DNA of 50,225 nucleotides, from contig JALUUH010000053.1 of NCBI GenBank assembly GCA_027021445.1, forward strand, positions 91,853 through 142,077. Reading direction: 5' to 3'. Positions 8,965 through 19,056 of the stretch are shown here, one piece after another. Both the position numbers and the translations under genes were made by a program. The stretch comes from Gammaproteobacteria bacterium (GTDB lineage Bacteria; Pseudomonadota; Gammaproteobacteria; S012-40). Below the pieces are notes generated by a model. The model searched no databases. It worked only from the letters and a program-made list of their open reading frames with translations, and was not told the DNA's origin. Each line of letters starts with the position of its first letter. The stretch's first letter is position 1.

Positions 8965-10973
8965 AGCAAGCCCTTTAAGTTTGCCAGATGTGCTTGTCCA
9001 CGTTCTTTTTCTTCTTCAGGATTTCTGTCGGCGCTGCGGCCTCGCCATTCGACATCTTCTTCAGGCAGTTCGTTTAAAAAACGGCTAGGCTCGCATTCGA
9101 TGATTTCACCGTATTTCCGCCGTCTTGCGGCGTAGGTGAAGGTGAGAGTGCGTTGGGCGCGGGTAATGCCAACGTAGGCGAGGCGTCGCTCTTCTTCTAG
9201 GCCTTCTTCGCTCATACTGTTTTTATGCGGAAGTATTTCTTCTTCCATGCCGATGATGTATACATGAGGAAATTCTAAACCTTTGACGCCGTGTAAGGTC
9301 ATCATGCTGACACTATCGGCTTCGTTTTCTTCGCCTTGTTTTTCGAGCATGTTGATGAGTGCAAGATGGTTGACGAGTTCGGATAAGCTTTTTTTATCAC
9401 CATTATTGTCGTCGTTTTTTTGAATATTACCGATCCAGTCGATGAGTTCGTTGACGTTTTCCATGCGTTTTTCAGCACTGCGTAAATCGGCACAAGTGTC
9501 TTTTAACCATTCTTCATAACGGATATCAATAATCATTTCACCGAGTGCGGTGGGTATGTCGATGCTTTCTGCATGCTCACGAACACGGGAAAGCCATTCA
9601 GTAAACTGAATAATATTTTTATAGGCTTTTTCAGGCAGTGCTTGTTGCAAGCCCATTTCCCTGCTTGCATGGTAAAGACTGGTGTTTCTTTGCTTTGCAT
9701 AATTCGCTAGTTTTTCAATCGTCGCATTGCCGATTTCTCTGCGTGGTGTGTTTATGACTCTTAAAAAAGCCATGTCGTCATCAGGATTACCCAATATCCG
9801 CAGATAGCCCATAATGTCTTTGATTTCTGCGGCATCGAAAAATGAAGTTCCACCGCTCATAAAATAAGGCACACGATGTTCTCGAAATATTTTTTCGATA
9901 AGTCGCGATTGGTAGTTGCTGCGATATAGAACTGCATAGTCTCGAAAGTCTGTTCTGTTTCTGAATTTATGAGCGAGCAATTCGTTGACAACTTGCTCGG
10001 CTTCATGTTCTTCATTTCTGCAACGAATAATGCGAATAGGATCGCCGTGTCCTAACTCACTCCAAAGTTTTTTTTCGTATTGATGCAGATTGTTGGCGAT
10101 TAATACATTGGCAGTATTGAGTATGCGCAACATCGAGCGGTAGTTTTGCTCGAGCTTGATAACTTTCAGGCCTGGAAAATCTTGATCAAGCGTCGCTAAA
10201 TTTTCGGGCCTTGCGCCGCGCCAGGCGTAAATTGATTGATCATCATCGCCCACCACGGTTAAGCAGCCACGTTGACCGATTAATAGCTTGATAAAGTCGT
10301 ATTGACATTGATTGGTATCTTGGCATTCGTCAACTAATAGATAACGCAATTTATTTTGCCAGCGTTCGAGTATGCCTGGGTTATCTTTAAGAATGGCAAC
10401 AGGTAATAAAATTAAGTCATCGAAGTCTACGAAATTATAAGTACGCAGTGTTTTTTGATATTGCTCGTAGACTCCAGCGGCGAGTTTTTCTTGAGGTTCT
10501 TCGGCCGTCGCCATTGCTTGCTGTGGAAAAATAAAATCATTTTTCCATGCCGATATTTTCCATTGAATTTGCTTGACGATATCCATGTCATCGCCGCCTA
10601 GCGAGGACAACAGGTCTTTTATAATGGATTGCACATCGGAGGTATCTGCAATCGAAAAGCCTTGTCGTAAATCCGCTTGCTTATATTCCCGCTTTAATAG
10701 ATTAAGACCTAAGGTGTGAAATGTGGATACTTTTAGGCCATAGGATTCTTTGCCGGAAAGCATTTCACCAACACGGTGTTTCATTTCTTTAGCGGCTTTA
10801 TTGGTAAAGGTGACGGCGGCGATATTAATAGCCTTGTAACCACATTCTTTGATGAGGTAGGAAATTTTATGCGTGATTACGCGGGTTTTTCCACTGCCTG
10901 CTCCGGCAAGAACTAATAATGGCCCATCTATGTATTGGGCTGCGGCTTTTTGACGTTTATTTAATTCGGGCAT
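8958..10973 (-). CDS. rep: ATP-dependent DNA helicase Rep
   Basis: This superfamily-1A 3'-5' helicase assists replication forks through protein blocks. Length is 671 aa from the ATG giving MPELNKRQKAA. The ORF-track start 60 bp upstream is a TTG and extends past the family's N-terminus. Walker A is LAGAGSGKTR, Walker B is YLLVDECQDTN, and VVGDDDQSIYAWRGA, QNYRS and the C-terminal VSMMTLHGVKGLEF and YVGITRA motifs follow. The end GQAHLANLKGLLE matches the Rep C-terminus better than UvrD or PcrA. Its last bases overlap the IS110-like remnant on the opposite strand. Confidence 0.94.
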   Translation of the reverse strand: MPELNKRQKAAAQYIDGPLLVLAGAGSGKTRVITHKISYLIKECGYKAINIAAVTFTNKAAKEMKHRVGEMLSGKESYGLKVSTFHTLGLNLLKREYKQADLRQGFSIADTSDVQSIIKDLLSSLGGDDMDIVKQIQWKISAWKNDFIFPQQAMATAEEPQEKLAAGVYEQYQKTLRTYNFVDFDDLILLPVAILKDNPGILERWQNKLRYLLVDECQDTNQCQYDFIKLLIGQRGCLTVVGDDDQSIYAWRGARPENLATLDQDFPGLKVIKLEQNYRSMLRILNTANVLIANNLHQYEKKLWSELGHGDPIRIIRCRNEEHEAEQVVNELLAHKFRNRTDFRDYAVLYRSNYQSRLIEKIFREHRVPYFMSGGTSFFDAAEIKDIMGYLRILGNPDDDMAFLRVINTPRREIGNATIEKLANYAKQRNTSLYHASREMGLQQALPEKAYKNIIQFTEWLSRVREHAESIDIPTALGEMIIDIRYEEWLKDTCADLRSAEKRMENVNELIDWIGNIQKNDDNNGDKKSLSELVNHLALINMLEKQGEENEADSVSMMTLHGVKGLEFPHVYIIGMEEEILPHKNSMSEEGLEEERRLAYVGITRAQRTLTFTYAARRRKYGEIIECEPSRFLNELPEEDVEWRGRSADRNPEEEKERGQAHLANLKGLLE

Positions 10974-11098
10974 GGGTTTACTCAGGTGAAATTCATCTAT
11001 TGTGTAGCCAATGGTAAAAATGACTACAATCAATTTGGATGCGCATTTTAGACAATCTACGCCGTTCTGTCGCGGGCTTGTTATTGGATGCGCAATAT

Positions 11099-11938
11099 TT
11101 ACGTGAGCTGTTGTTTTTTATAAATATTTATGAAGAACTCTATCGCTGTTTCCAATTGCTGCAAGCGGTTGATTTGAGCGGATGTTGTTTGGCTGATATT
11201 CCAGTAATAAGGCGTCATTGCGAGCAGGTTTTTGATATCGATTGAGTTTTCAAGGCTTAAATGCCCTTTCACCAATTTACAAGACTCGATACTGAATCCG
11301 GTTGGCACGGCTTCGTCTTCCTCGTGATAACACGGTGTTTGATAGATATGCTGCTTTAAGCCAAATAGGTGTTTGGGGCCGGGTACAATTTTGACGAGTA
11401 AACCACCAGGCTGTAATACCCTTAGTGTTTCTTGTATATCTAATGGGGCGAATATGTTCAGTACTAAATCCTGGCTTTGATTTTCAATGGGTAAATCATG
11501 GCTACTCCCTACCAGGTATTGGGTGTTGCTATTATCTTGCTTAGCGGCTTGTTGAATCGCGGGTTTTGAGATGTCTATTCCCGTGGCGTTAACGCGTTCG
11601 ATAATCCCGGTCTTGCGTAGTTGTTCAGTGATATTGCGTAAGTAGTAACCTTCACCACAACCGATATCGAGCATTGAAAGTTGCTTTTGATGGGATGCCA
11701 AACCACAAAGCTGCTGTTGCAATGTCTTGACTAATACATCGTAGAACCCCTTGCTGAGAAAGTCTCGCCGACTGACGACCATACCTTTTTCATCGCCTGG
11801 ATTCAGCGACTTTTTGTTTTGCACTAATAGCAGATTGACATAGCCTTCTTTAGCCTTGTCAAAAGAATGGGCTTGATCACAGATAAAACGTGATTCTTCT
11901 TGGTTGAGTGTTTGCTTGCAAACGGGACATTTAAACAT
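11099..11938 (-). CDS. rlmA: 23S rRNA (guanine-N1) methyltransferase RlmA
   Basis: It methylates N1 of a helix-35 guanine of 23S rRNA (G745 in E. coli). The N-terminal zinc-binding motif is C4-x2-C7-x12-C20-x3-H24 (MFKCPVCKQTL; FICDQAHSF). The family's KEGYVNLL and GDEKGMVVSRRDFL stretches follow, then a SAM-binding Rossmann motif (LDIGCGEGYY). At 279 aa it is close to the E. coli protein. It sits between rep and comM on the minus strand with gaps over 100 bp, so it is probably transcribed alone. Confidence 0.92.
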   Translation of the reverse strand: MFKCPVCKQTLNQEESRFICDQAHSFDKAKEGYVNLLLVQNKKSLNPGDEKGMVVSRRDFLSKGFYDVLVKTLQQQLCGLASHQKQLSMLDIGCGEGYYLRNITEQLRKTGIIERVNATGIDISKPAIQQAAKQDNSNTQYLVGSSHDLPIENQSQDLVLNIFAPLDIQETLRVLQPGGLLVKIVPGPKHLFGLKQHIYQTPCYHEEDEAVPTGFSIESCKLVKGHLSLENSIDIKNLLAMTPYYWNISQTTSAQINRLQQLETAIEFFINIYKKQQLT

Positions 11939-12045
11939 GTGATTAATCTTATAAATTAGTGCGTATGAAGAGCAATATAGATGCCGTAGGATGTCGGATT
12001 TTCAATCATTACAGGTGTTCGTTAGTCGCTATTCCGGCGCTGAAT

Positions 12046-13560
12046 TTATGCTTTATCCAGTTTTCGATAAGACATTGCTTCGGTCAGGTGTTTGCTTTGA
12101 ATTTGTTCGGTGTTGGCAAGATCGGCAATGGTTCGGGCAACCTTTAATATTTTATGGTAGGCACGGAATGACAAATTTAATCGATCAATTGCCATGGTCA
12201 AAAATCCTTCATCTTTGACACTTAGTGCGCAGTAGGTTTTGATCATATTAGTGCTCATCTGGGCATTGCATGTTTGCTGGCGTTGTAATTGAAGGGTATG
12301 TGCTTGCTGAACTTTAAGTGCAACCTGTTGACTGGTTTCCACTGCGGCTGAAGTGTTATTAGCGTTGTTTTTAAGTTTTTGCAAAGGCACTCGCGTCACT
12401 TCAATGTGCATATCAATGCGGTCTAATAATGGCCCTGAAATTTTATTTTGGTAGCGTTGTACTTGCTCACTGGTGCAATGACATTTTCCGCTGCTATCGC
12501 CGAGATAACCACAGGGACACGGATTCATTGCGGCAACGAGTTGAAAACACGCGGGAAATTCAGCTTGACGAGCTGCGCGGGAGATAATAATTTTCCCTGC
12601 TTCTAGGGGTTCACGCAATACCTCTAGTACTTTGCGATCATACTCGGGAAGCTCGTCGAGGAATAATACGCCATTATGCGCTAGAGATATTTCTCCTGGT
12701 CTGGGGTTGCCGCCTCCACCCACTAATGCCACACCGGACGCGGTGTGATGGGGGGTGCGAAAAGGGCGAACCCCCCACTGGTCTTGCTGAAAACCTTGCT
12801 CACTAATCGATGTTATGGCCGCTGTTTCTATGGCTTCGTTTTTGCTCATCGGTGGCATTATGCCGGGCAAGCGACTGGCTAACATAGTTTTACCAGAACC
12901 GGGCGGGCCAATCATGATGAGATTATGCCCTCCTGCTGCGGCAATCGTTAATGCGCGTTTAGCATGTTGTTGGCCACTGATGTCGGCGAGATCATTATGA
13001 TTCCGGTTTGGCTTTGCGGTGCTCTCGGTGATGCAGGACTTAAGTGCTTGCTGACCGTGTAGGTAATGACAAACCTCTAATAGGCTAGCGCTGGATAACA
13101 CATGCTTGGCGTCGATTAATGCGGCCTCTTGTTCATTGGCTCGGGGGATGATCGCTTTGCGGTGTGCTTGTTGTGATTGGATGGCAAAAGGTATTATCCC
13201 TTTGACCGGGCGTAATGCTCCACTTAAGGCAAGTTCGCCGACAAATTCAAATGCTGGCAAATGGGCCTCTGGTATTTGCCCAGAAGCGGCAAGTATGCCG
13301 AGTGCAATGGGTAGATCAAATCGTCCGCCTTCTTTGGGAAGATCGGCTGGCGCCAAGTTGATGGTGATTCTACGTGAGGGGAATTTAAATCCGCCATTAA
13401 CAATTGCAGCACGTACTCGGTCTTTACTTTCTTTTACCGCTGCCTCGGGTAATCCGACCATAGAAAGTGCGGGCAAGCCATTGGCGATATGAACTTCAAC
13501 CGTAACCAGTGGCGATTCAACGCCGATGGCAGCGCGACTATAGATGATGGCTAGTGACAT
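12046..13560 (-). CDS. comM: ComM/YifB family Mg-chelatase-like AAA+ ATPase
   Basis: This is a hexameric AAA+ helicase that promotes branch migration during natural transformation. Length is 504 aa, as usual. An N-terminal Lon-protease-like ChlI domain (about 20-140) precedes the Mg-chelatase AAA core. Walker A is GPPGSGKTM and Walker B is LFLDELPE. A cysteine cluster (CPCGYLGDSSGKCHC) follows, then the arginine finger region GPLLDRIDMHIEV and a C-terminal lid. Its presence hints at competence, but no other competence gene is in this window. ubiK lies 57 bp upstream in the same direction. Confidence 0.95.
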   Translation of the reverse strand: MSLAIIYSRAAIGVESPLVTVEVHIANGLPALSMVGLPEAAVKESKDRVRAAIVNGGFKFPSRRITINLAPADLPKEGGRFDLPIALGILAASGQIPEAHLPAFEFVGELALSGALRPVKGIIPFAIQSQQAHRKAIIPRANEQEAALIDAKHVLSSASLLEVCHYLHGQQALKSCITESTAKPNRNHNDLADISGQQHAKRALTIAAAGGHNLIMIGPPGSGKTMLASRLPGIMPPMSKNEAIETAAITSISEQGFQQDQWGVRPFRTPHHTASGVALVGGGGNPRPGEISLAHNGVLFLDELPEYDRKVLEVLREPLEAGKIIISRAARQAEFPACFQLVAAMNPCPCGYLGDSSGKCHCTSEQVQRYQNKISGPLLDRIDMHIEVTRVPLQKLKNNANNTSAAVETSQQVALKVQQAHTLQLQRQQTCNAQMSTNMIKTYCALSVKDEGFLTMAIDRLNLSFRAYHKILKVARTIADLANTEQIQSKHLTEAMSYRKLDKA

Positions 13561-13617
13561 TATTATTCTTTTTAGGTAACGACTCAGCTTGCTTAGTACT
13601 GCAGCAGCAATATTATT

Positions 13618-13890
13618 TCATGACTGAAGGCGGTCTTTGTTGGGCGAACTAGGTTGTTCTTCTAAAGATTTGATTTTAGCGTCAAGCGCTTCGAGCTTCA
13701 TACGTGTACGCGTAAGAACTTCACTTTGCACGTCAAATTCTTCACGGGTGACTAGATCAAGTTTAGCAAGGCCGGTTTGCACGGCTGATCTTATATGTTT
13801 TTCGATATCTTCTTGTATTTCTTGTACGCCGCTGGGCAGGTTTTCTGAAATTTTTTTAGCAACATCGTCTAATAGTTTAGGGTTAAACAT
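13618..13890 (-). CDS. ubiK: Ubiquinone biosynthesis accessory factor UbiK
   Basis: This small coiled-coil protein (90 aa from the ATG) of the YqiC/BMFP family assists the soluble Ubi complex in aerobic ubiquinone synthesis. The start MFNPKLLDDVAKKI is preferred over the TTG 12 bp upstream because GGAG lies 6 bp before the ATG. An amphipathic N-terminal helix is followed by the conserved VTREEFDVQSEVLTRTR and a coiled coil (KLEALDAKIKSLEEQ). The comM-ubiK-glnK-amtB arrangement is common in gammaproteobacteria. Confidence 0.92.
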   Translation of the reverse strand: MFNPKLLDDVAKKISENLPSGVQEIQEDIEKHIRSAVQTGLAKLDLVTREEFDVQSEVLTRTRMKLEALDAKIKSLEEQPSSPNKDRLQS

Positions 13891-13927
13891 GGATAACTCC
13901 AATTTGGTTATGTCATTCCGTAAGAGT

Positions 13928-13941
13928 CTGTTCGCGAACAG
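13928..13941. promoter_or_regulatory. 14-bp palindrome upstream of ubiK
   Basis: CTGTTCGCGAACAG is perfectly symmetric and lies 37 bp before the ubiK start, within its likely promoter. The spacing between CTGT and ACAG is 6 bp, not the 8 bp of the enterobacterial LexA box, so LexA is unlikely. The binding protein is unknown. Confidence 0.3.
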
Positions 13942-14026
13942 CTTCCTCGTTAATCAATATAAGTGAATCATATTCTGACTCATAGAGAGTTTACTGAGAT
14001 TGCTCGCAGGTTTCACTACCCAATAT

Positions 14027-14608
<582 letters not shown>

Positions 14609-14644
14609 AAGAAGCGTTTAAAATATTATATTGAGGATATTATT

Positions 14645-15889
14645 GTGGAAGCTATAAAAGAACTGAGTTATGCAGTAGATACGTTCTACTTTCTGATATC
14701 GGGCGTCCTAGTCATGTGGATGGCTGCAGGTTTTGCGATGTTAGAAGCGGGTATGGTTCGCGCTAAGAATACGGCCGAAATTTTGATTAAAAACATCTCC
14801 TTGTTTGCAATTGCTTGCATTATGTACATGTTGGTGGGCTACAGCATTATGTACGGTTCATCGGATAGTTCGATTATCCCGAATTTTGGATTTCTGATTA
14901 AAGCGGAGAACGATTTAGCTTCTGTTCTAGCTGGCGGCGAAGGTGCTCCTTATTATTCAGTAATGTCGGATTTCTTTTTCCAAGTGGTTTTTGTAGCAAC
15001 AGCAATGTCGATTGTTTCCGGCGCGGTTGCTGAACGCATGAAATTATGGGCCTTTTTAGCCTTTGCCGTGGTGATGACGGGCTTTATTTACCCTGTTCAA
15101 GGTTTCTGGAAATGGGGTGGTGGTTTCTTGGATGCGGCTGGTTTTCAAGATTTCGCGGGATCGGGTGTAGTGCACATGTGTGGTGCAGCTGCAGCCTTAG
15201 CCGGTGTTCTGGTGCTAGGAGCACGTAAAGGCAAGTATGGTAAAAATGGTGAAGTAAATGCGATTCCAGGTGCGAACATGCCGTTGGCAACATTAGGTAC
15301 TTTCATCTTATGGATGGGTTGGTTTGGTTTTAACGGCGGTTCTGAGTTGAAGCTGTCTGATGTGGGCGAGGCAAACGCTGTTGCGCAAATATTTGTGAAT
15401 ACCAATATGGCGGCTGCCGGAGGAGTGATCGCAGCGATGATTGCAGCACGGCTACTCTTTGGTAAAACAGACCTGACAATGGCGCTCAATGGTGCATTAG
15501 CTGGTCTGGTGGCAATAACCGCAGAACCCTTAGCACCGACGCCTTTGCTTGCGACCGGGATAGGGGCGCTTGGCGGTATCTTGGTGGTGTTCTCCATCAT
15601 CGCCTTAGACAAGCTAAGATTAGATGACCCAGTCGGCGCGATTTCCGTACATGGTGTTGTTGGCATGTGGGGCTTGATGGCGGTCGTTCTTTCCAATACT
15701 GATGCGACGGTTGTCGGTCAGTTAACAGGTCTCGTCACTATTCTGGTTTGGACATTTGTTGTCTCGCTGATTGTTTGGTTTCTTATTAAAGCGATCATGG
15801 GAGTGCGTGTTTCAGAAGAGGAAGAATACGCAGGAGTGGATATATCCGAATGTGGTTTGGAGGCCTACCCAGAGTTTACGAATAAATAA
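14645..15889 (+). CDS. amtB: Ammonium transporter AmtB
   Basis: This is an Amt/Rh-family inner-membrane ammonium channel of 414 aa with about 11 transmembrane helices. Translation begins at GTG behind TTGAGGAT. The twin pore histidines are in SGVVHMCGAAAAL and ISVHGVVGMWGL. The signature FILWMGWFGFNGGSEL is typical. Unlike E. coli AmtB the mature protein appears to start almost directly with the first helix, with no clear signal peptide. It is cotranscribed with glnK and followed by a strong terminator. Confidence 0.95.
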   Translation: MEAIKELSYAVDTFYFLISGVLVMWMAAGFAMLEAGMVRAKNTAEILIKNISLFAIACIMYMLVGYSIMYGSSDSSIIPNFGFLIKAENDLASVLAGGEGAPYYSVMSDFFFQVVFVATAMSIVSGAVAERMKLWAFLAFAVVMTGFIYPVQGFWKWGGGFLDAAGFQDFAGSGVVHMCGAAAALAGVLVLGARKGKYGKNGEVNAIPGANMPLATLGTFILWMGWFGFNGGSELKLSDVGEANAVAQIFVNTNMAAAGGVIAAMIAARLLFGKTDLTMALNGALAGLVAITAEPLAPTPLLATGIGALGGILVVFSIIALDKLRLDDPVGAISVHGVVGMWGLMAVVLSNTDATVVGQLTGLVTILVWTFVVSLIVWFLIKAIMGVRVSEEEEYAGVDISECGLEAYPEFTNK

Positions 15890-15923
15890 TAATATGGTGT
15901 AACAAAGTTACATTAAAAAACTT

Positions 15924-15953
15924 AAAACGGATGCTTCGGCATCCGTTTTTTTT
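15924..15953 (+). terminator. Intrinsic terminator after amtB
   Basis: CGGATGC pairs with GCATCCG around a TTCG tetraloop, flanked by AAAA upstream and TTTTTTTT downstream. It is a textbook rho-independent terminator, and the flanking A-run may let it act on the converging speE transcript too. Confidence 0.93.
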
Positions 15954-15986
15954 GTTCCGTAATTTTAAAATAAGCGGGATAAGTTT

Positions 15987-16856
15987 TTATAATGCTTTGG
16001 CTATCGCCGTCATTTCTTTACGAAAGAATTCAGGCAAGGCCTGTGAGGCACGATGAATTTCAGCATTGTAATAAACGGTGTCAAACGTTTTCTGGCGAGC
16101 ATCTTGTTCGCGAAATTCGCTAAGCAAGGAGTCTTTAGCGGCCATCGTGGCTGACCACCAGCCGGATGGATAACAGGGCTGTGGGAAAAATAGGGTTTTC
16201 GATTGGGCAAAACCCACATCCCCCATGGCGGCACGCATCTCTTTAATAAGCTTCACATGATACAAGGGGGATTCGCTTTGCTGCACTATGATGCCGTTTT
16301 TACGGAGTGTTCGAAAGCATTGCGCATAGAATGGCTTGGTAAACAAACCTTCTGCAGGGCCAATGGGATCGGTACTATCGATGATAATAAGATCAAAGCT
16401 GTTTTCAGCGGCTTCTTGCACATATTCGATACCATCAATAAATAACAGCTCGGCGCGTGGGTCATTATTCGCGCTGCAAAGCTCGGGAAAATATTCTTCA
16501 GACAGGCGAGTCACTCGTTCGTCAATTTCAATTTGCTGGGCTTTTTCTACGCCGGGATGCTTTAATACTTCGCACAAGGTACCGCAATCTCCGCCACCGA
16601 TAATCAAAATCTTTTTGGGATCAGGATGGGTAAATAATACCGGATGTGCCAGCATCTCGTGATAGAGGAAGTTCTCGCGTTGGCTCAGCATGTAAAAACC
16701 ATCGATGATCATGAGGTTGCCAAATTTTTCCGTTTGATAGATAGCGATCTCTTGAAAAGGCGTTTTTTCCTTATGCAGCAATGCCTGCGTTTTTAATGAA
16801 AATGCGGCACCTTCGGGTTCACATATCTCGGTAAACCAATTGTCACTTTTAATCAT
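15987..16856 (-). CDS. speE: Spermidine synthase
   Basis: It transfers aminopropyl from decarboxylated SAM to putrescine. Length is 289 aa. The N-terminal WFTE and GNLMIIDGFYMLSQRENFLYHEM stretches and the Rossmann motif ILIIGGGDCGTLCEVL are present, with cysteine where many homologues have the second glycine of GGGDGG. The gatekeeping/catalytic stretch DLIIIDSTDPIGPAEGLF is intact. Divergent speA makes agmatine from arginine, so the pair covers part of an arginine-agmatine-putrescine-spermidine route. SpeB-, AguA/B- or SpeD-type genes are not in this window. Confidence 0.93.
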   Translation of the reverse strand: MIKSDNWFTEICEPEGAAFSLKTQALLHKEKTPFQEIAIYQTEKFGNLMIIDGFYMLSQRENFLYHEMLAHPVLFTHPDPKKILIIGGGDCGTLCEVLKHPGVEKAQQIEIDERVTRLSEEYFPELCSANNDPRAELLFIDGIEYVQEAAENSFDLIIIDSTDPIGPAEGLFTKPFYAQCFRTLRKNGIIVQQSESPLYHVKLIKEMRAAMGDVGFAQSKTLFFPQPCYPSGWWSATMAAKDSLLSEFREQDARQKTFDTVYYNAEIHRASQALPEFFRKEMTAIAKAL

Positions 16857-16927
16857 CTAGAAAAACCTCGGGTAAAATTTGTATTCGTAAAAAACGGCTC
16901 ATTATCCTAAAATCCGCAGTGCACAGC

Positions 16928-17036
16928 ATGAAGAGTGCGTTTTTGAACGTGAATCGTGCGACGCGATGAGGCGGAATAGGTGGCTATTGTAACGATTCGC
17001 AACAAAGCGAGTCACGCTTAAAAACGTATTCTTCAT
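16928..17036. repeat. Long imperfect inverted repeat between speE and speA
   Basis: An arm of about 28 bp beginning ATGAAGA-GTGCGTTTTT is mirrored by an arm ending AAAAACGTATTCTTCAT, with further pairing inside (CGTGAATCG / CGAGTCACG). The whole is about 109 bp. It sits in the divergent promoter region, about 80 bp before the speA ATG. It could be a miniature inverted-repeat element or a structured leader. No protein is encoded. Confidence 0.6.
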
Positions 17037-17114
17037 AAAGTAGGCACCCTTAGGCGACACCGCTGGATGAAAAATGGGCTCGATCCTTAAGGGCCGTTAA
17101 TAGGACAACTGAAT

Positions 17115-19001
17115 ATGGGTCATTGGAATATAGCGCAATCTAGAAGACAGTATAATATTGACCATTGGAGTAGTGGGTATTTTGATATCAACGAGGCTGG
17201 GCGTATATGTGTGAAAACTGGCAGCGATGGCCATAATACAAGTATAGATTTGTATGACGTTTCGCAGGCGATACAGGAGCAAGGTCTGCATTTTCCCGTA
17301 TTGTTGAGAGTGACTCATATTTTACAAGAACGTGTTAATAGGCTTTCGCAGGCATTCGAAAATGCGATCAAGCAAAAGTCTTTTAAAGGTGGCTTTACGC
17401 CGGTTTATCCCATTAAGGTGAATCAACAAAGAACCGTGGTTGAGCACATTTTAAAAAATGATAAGCATGTTGTTGGCTTAGAAGCGGGCAGTAAACCAGA
17501 ATTAATGGTGGTGCTTGCTTATGCTCCGCAAAACGGAATTATCATTTGCAATGGTTATAAGGATAGAGAATATATTCGCCTCGCACTCATTGGGCGTGAG
17601 TTAGGTTATCAGATTTATATTGTGATCGAAAAGCTTTCCGAACTAACATTAATTATTGAGGAAAGCACTAAGCTCGGCATTGAGCCGTTGTTGGGCATAC
17701 GCATTCGTTTGTATTCCATCGGCAAAGGCAATTGGCAGAATACGGGCGGAGAGAAATCCAAATTTGGCTTGTCGGCTACGCATGTACTCGAAGTGGTCAA
17801 GCGGCTCGCAAAAACAGCAATGTTGCCTGCGCTGCAGTTAATTCACTGTCATCTAGGTTCCCAGCTGGCCAATATTCGAGATATTCAAAAAGGCCTGATT
17901 GAGGTTGCTCGATTTTATGCGGAACTGCATAAGCTTGGTGTGCGTATTACGACGGTTGATGTAGGTGGTGGTCTAGGTGTTGACTATGAGGGGACGCGTT
18001 CTCGCAGTTATTGCTCAATGAATTATACGATCAGTGAGTATGCCAATGATGTGGTTCATGCATTATGGGAAGTTTGTAGAGCTCATGACTTGCCACATCC
18101 AAATATCATTACTGAATCAGGACGAGCGTTGACAGCGCATCATGCAGTATTAATCACTAATGTCGTTGATAGTGAGGAATTACCGGGGCAGAATTATATC
18201 GATGAAGTTGTTGAGGGCGATCCAGCGATTATTCAAAATTTGACGAATACGCTCAGCAGTCTGAATACAAAGTCTGCGGTGGAAGCTTATCATGATGCAA
18301 TGCATTGGTTTACTGAGGCCAATGGAGCGTATATGCATGGTTTGTTAAATATGCAGCAGCGTGCTCATGCAGAGCAACTCTATTACGCCATTTGTCGCAA
18401 GACTCAAACTTTATTACAGTCGTCAGCTCGCTCGCATCGAGAAATTCTCGATGATTTGTCCAACAAGCTTGCGGACAAGTATTTTTGCAATCTATCGATT
18501 TTTCAATCATTACCAGATGTATGGGCGATAAACCAGGTTTTTCCCATTATTCCACTGCATAGGCTGGATGAAAAACCTGAAAAGCGAGTAATTTTGCAAG
18601 ATATTACCTGTGATTCGGATGGCAGTATTTCTTGCTATGTGAACAACGAAAGTGTTGAAACGACGCTAGCAGCACATGAGATTAAACCGCATGAGCCGTA
18701 TTTGTTAGGTTTCTTTATGGTCGGAGCGTATCAGGAAATACTCGGCGATATGCACAATTTATTTGGTGATACTCATTCCATCAATTTGCAGATCAATAAA
18801 GATGGTTCCTATTTACTGAGTGAGCCAGAGCATGGGGATGCTGTCGAAGAAGTCCTGCGTTATGTGCATTTCGATACCGATGGTTTAATGGATAAATATC
18901 GGAAACGTTTGCAGGAAAGATTATCGGATCATGAAACCTGCTCGCGTTATTTGGCGGAACTTGAAGCAGGTTTGCTTGGTTATACTTATTTGGAGGACTA
19001 A
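17115..19001 (+). CDS. speA: Biosynthetic arginine decarboxylase
   Basis: This is a PLP-dependent fold-III (alanine-racemase-like) decarboxylase converting arginine to agmatine for polyamine synthesis. Length is 628 aa, close to E. coli SpeA. The PLP lysine lies in FTPVYPIKVNQQRTVVEHI. The glycine-rich phosphate loop is DVGGGLGVDYEGT, and the conserved ITESGRALTAHHAVL and VGAYQEILGDMHNLFGD stretches supply active-site residues. It is divergent from speE. No signal peptide is seen, so it is probably cytoplasmic. Confidence 0.95.
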   Translation: MGHWNIAQSRRQYNIDHWSSGYFDINEAGRICVKTGSDGHNTSIDLYDVSQAIQEQGLHFPVLLRVTHILQERVNRLSQAFENAIKQKSFKGGFTPVYPIKVNQQRTVVEHILKNDKHVVGLEAGSKPELMVVLAYAPQNGIIICNGYKDREYIRLALIGRELGYQIYIVIEKLSELTLIIEESTKLGIEPLLGIRIRLYSIGKGNWQNTGGEKSKFGLSATHVLEVVKRLAKTAMLPALQLIHCHLGSQLANIRDIQKGLIEVARFYAELHKLGVRITTVDVGGGLGVDYEGTRSRSYCSMNYTISEYANDVVHALWEVCRAHDLPHPNIITESGRALTAHHAVLITNVVDSEELPGQNYIDEVVEGDPAIIQNLTNTLSSLNTKSAVEAYHDAMHWFTEANGAYMHGLLNMQQRAHAEQLYYAICRKTQTLLQSSARSHREILDDLSNKLADKYFCNLSIFQSLPDVWAINQVFPIIPLHRLDEKPEKRVILQDITCDSDGSISCYVNNESVETTLAAHEIKPHEPYLLGFFMVGAYQEILGDMHNLFGDTHSINLQINKDGSYLLSEPEHGDAVEEVLRYVHFDTDGLMDKYRKRLQERLSDHETCSRYLAELEAGLLGYTYLED

Positions 19002-19056
19002 CGGTTTAGTGAAAACCTAGATCGGTTTATTAAGGCATCCAAATCAGGTCTTTCGT

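Noticed and set aside
13928-13941. LexA (SOS) box upstream of ubiK
   Set aside because: CTGT and ACAG are 6 bp apart instead of 8, and ubiK is not a known SOS gene.
15145-15696. 183-aa minus-strand ORF inside amtB
   Set aside because: Antisense shadow of the amtB frame, rich in A/P/S/T; no ribosome site or family match.
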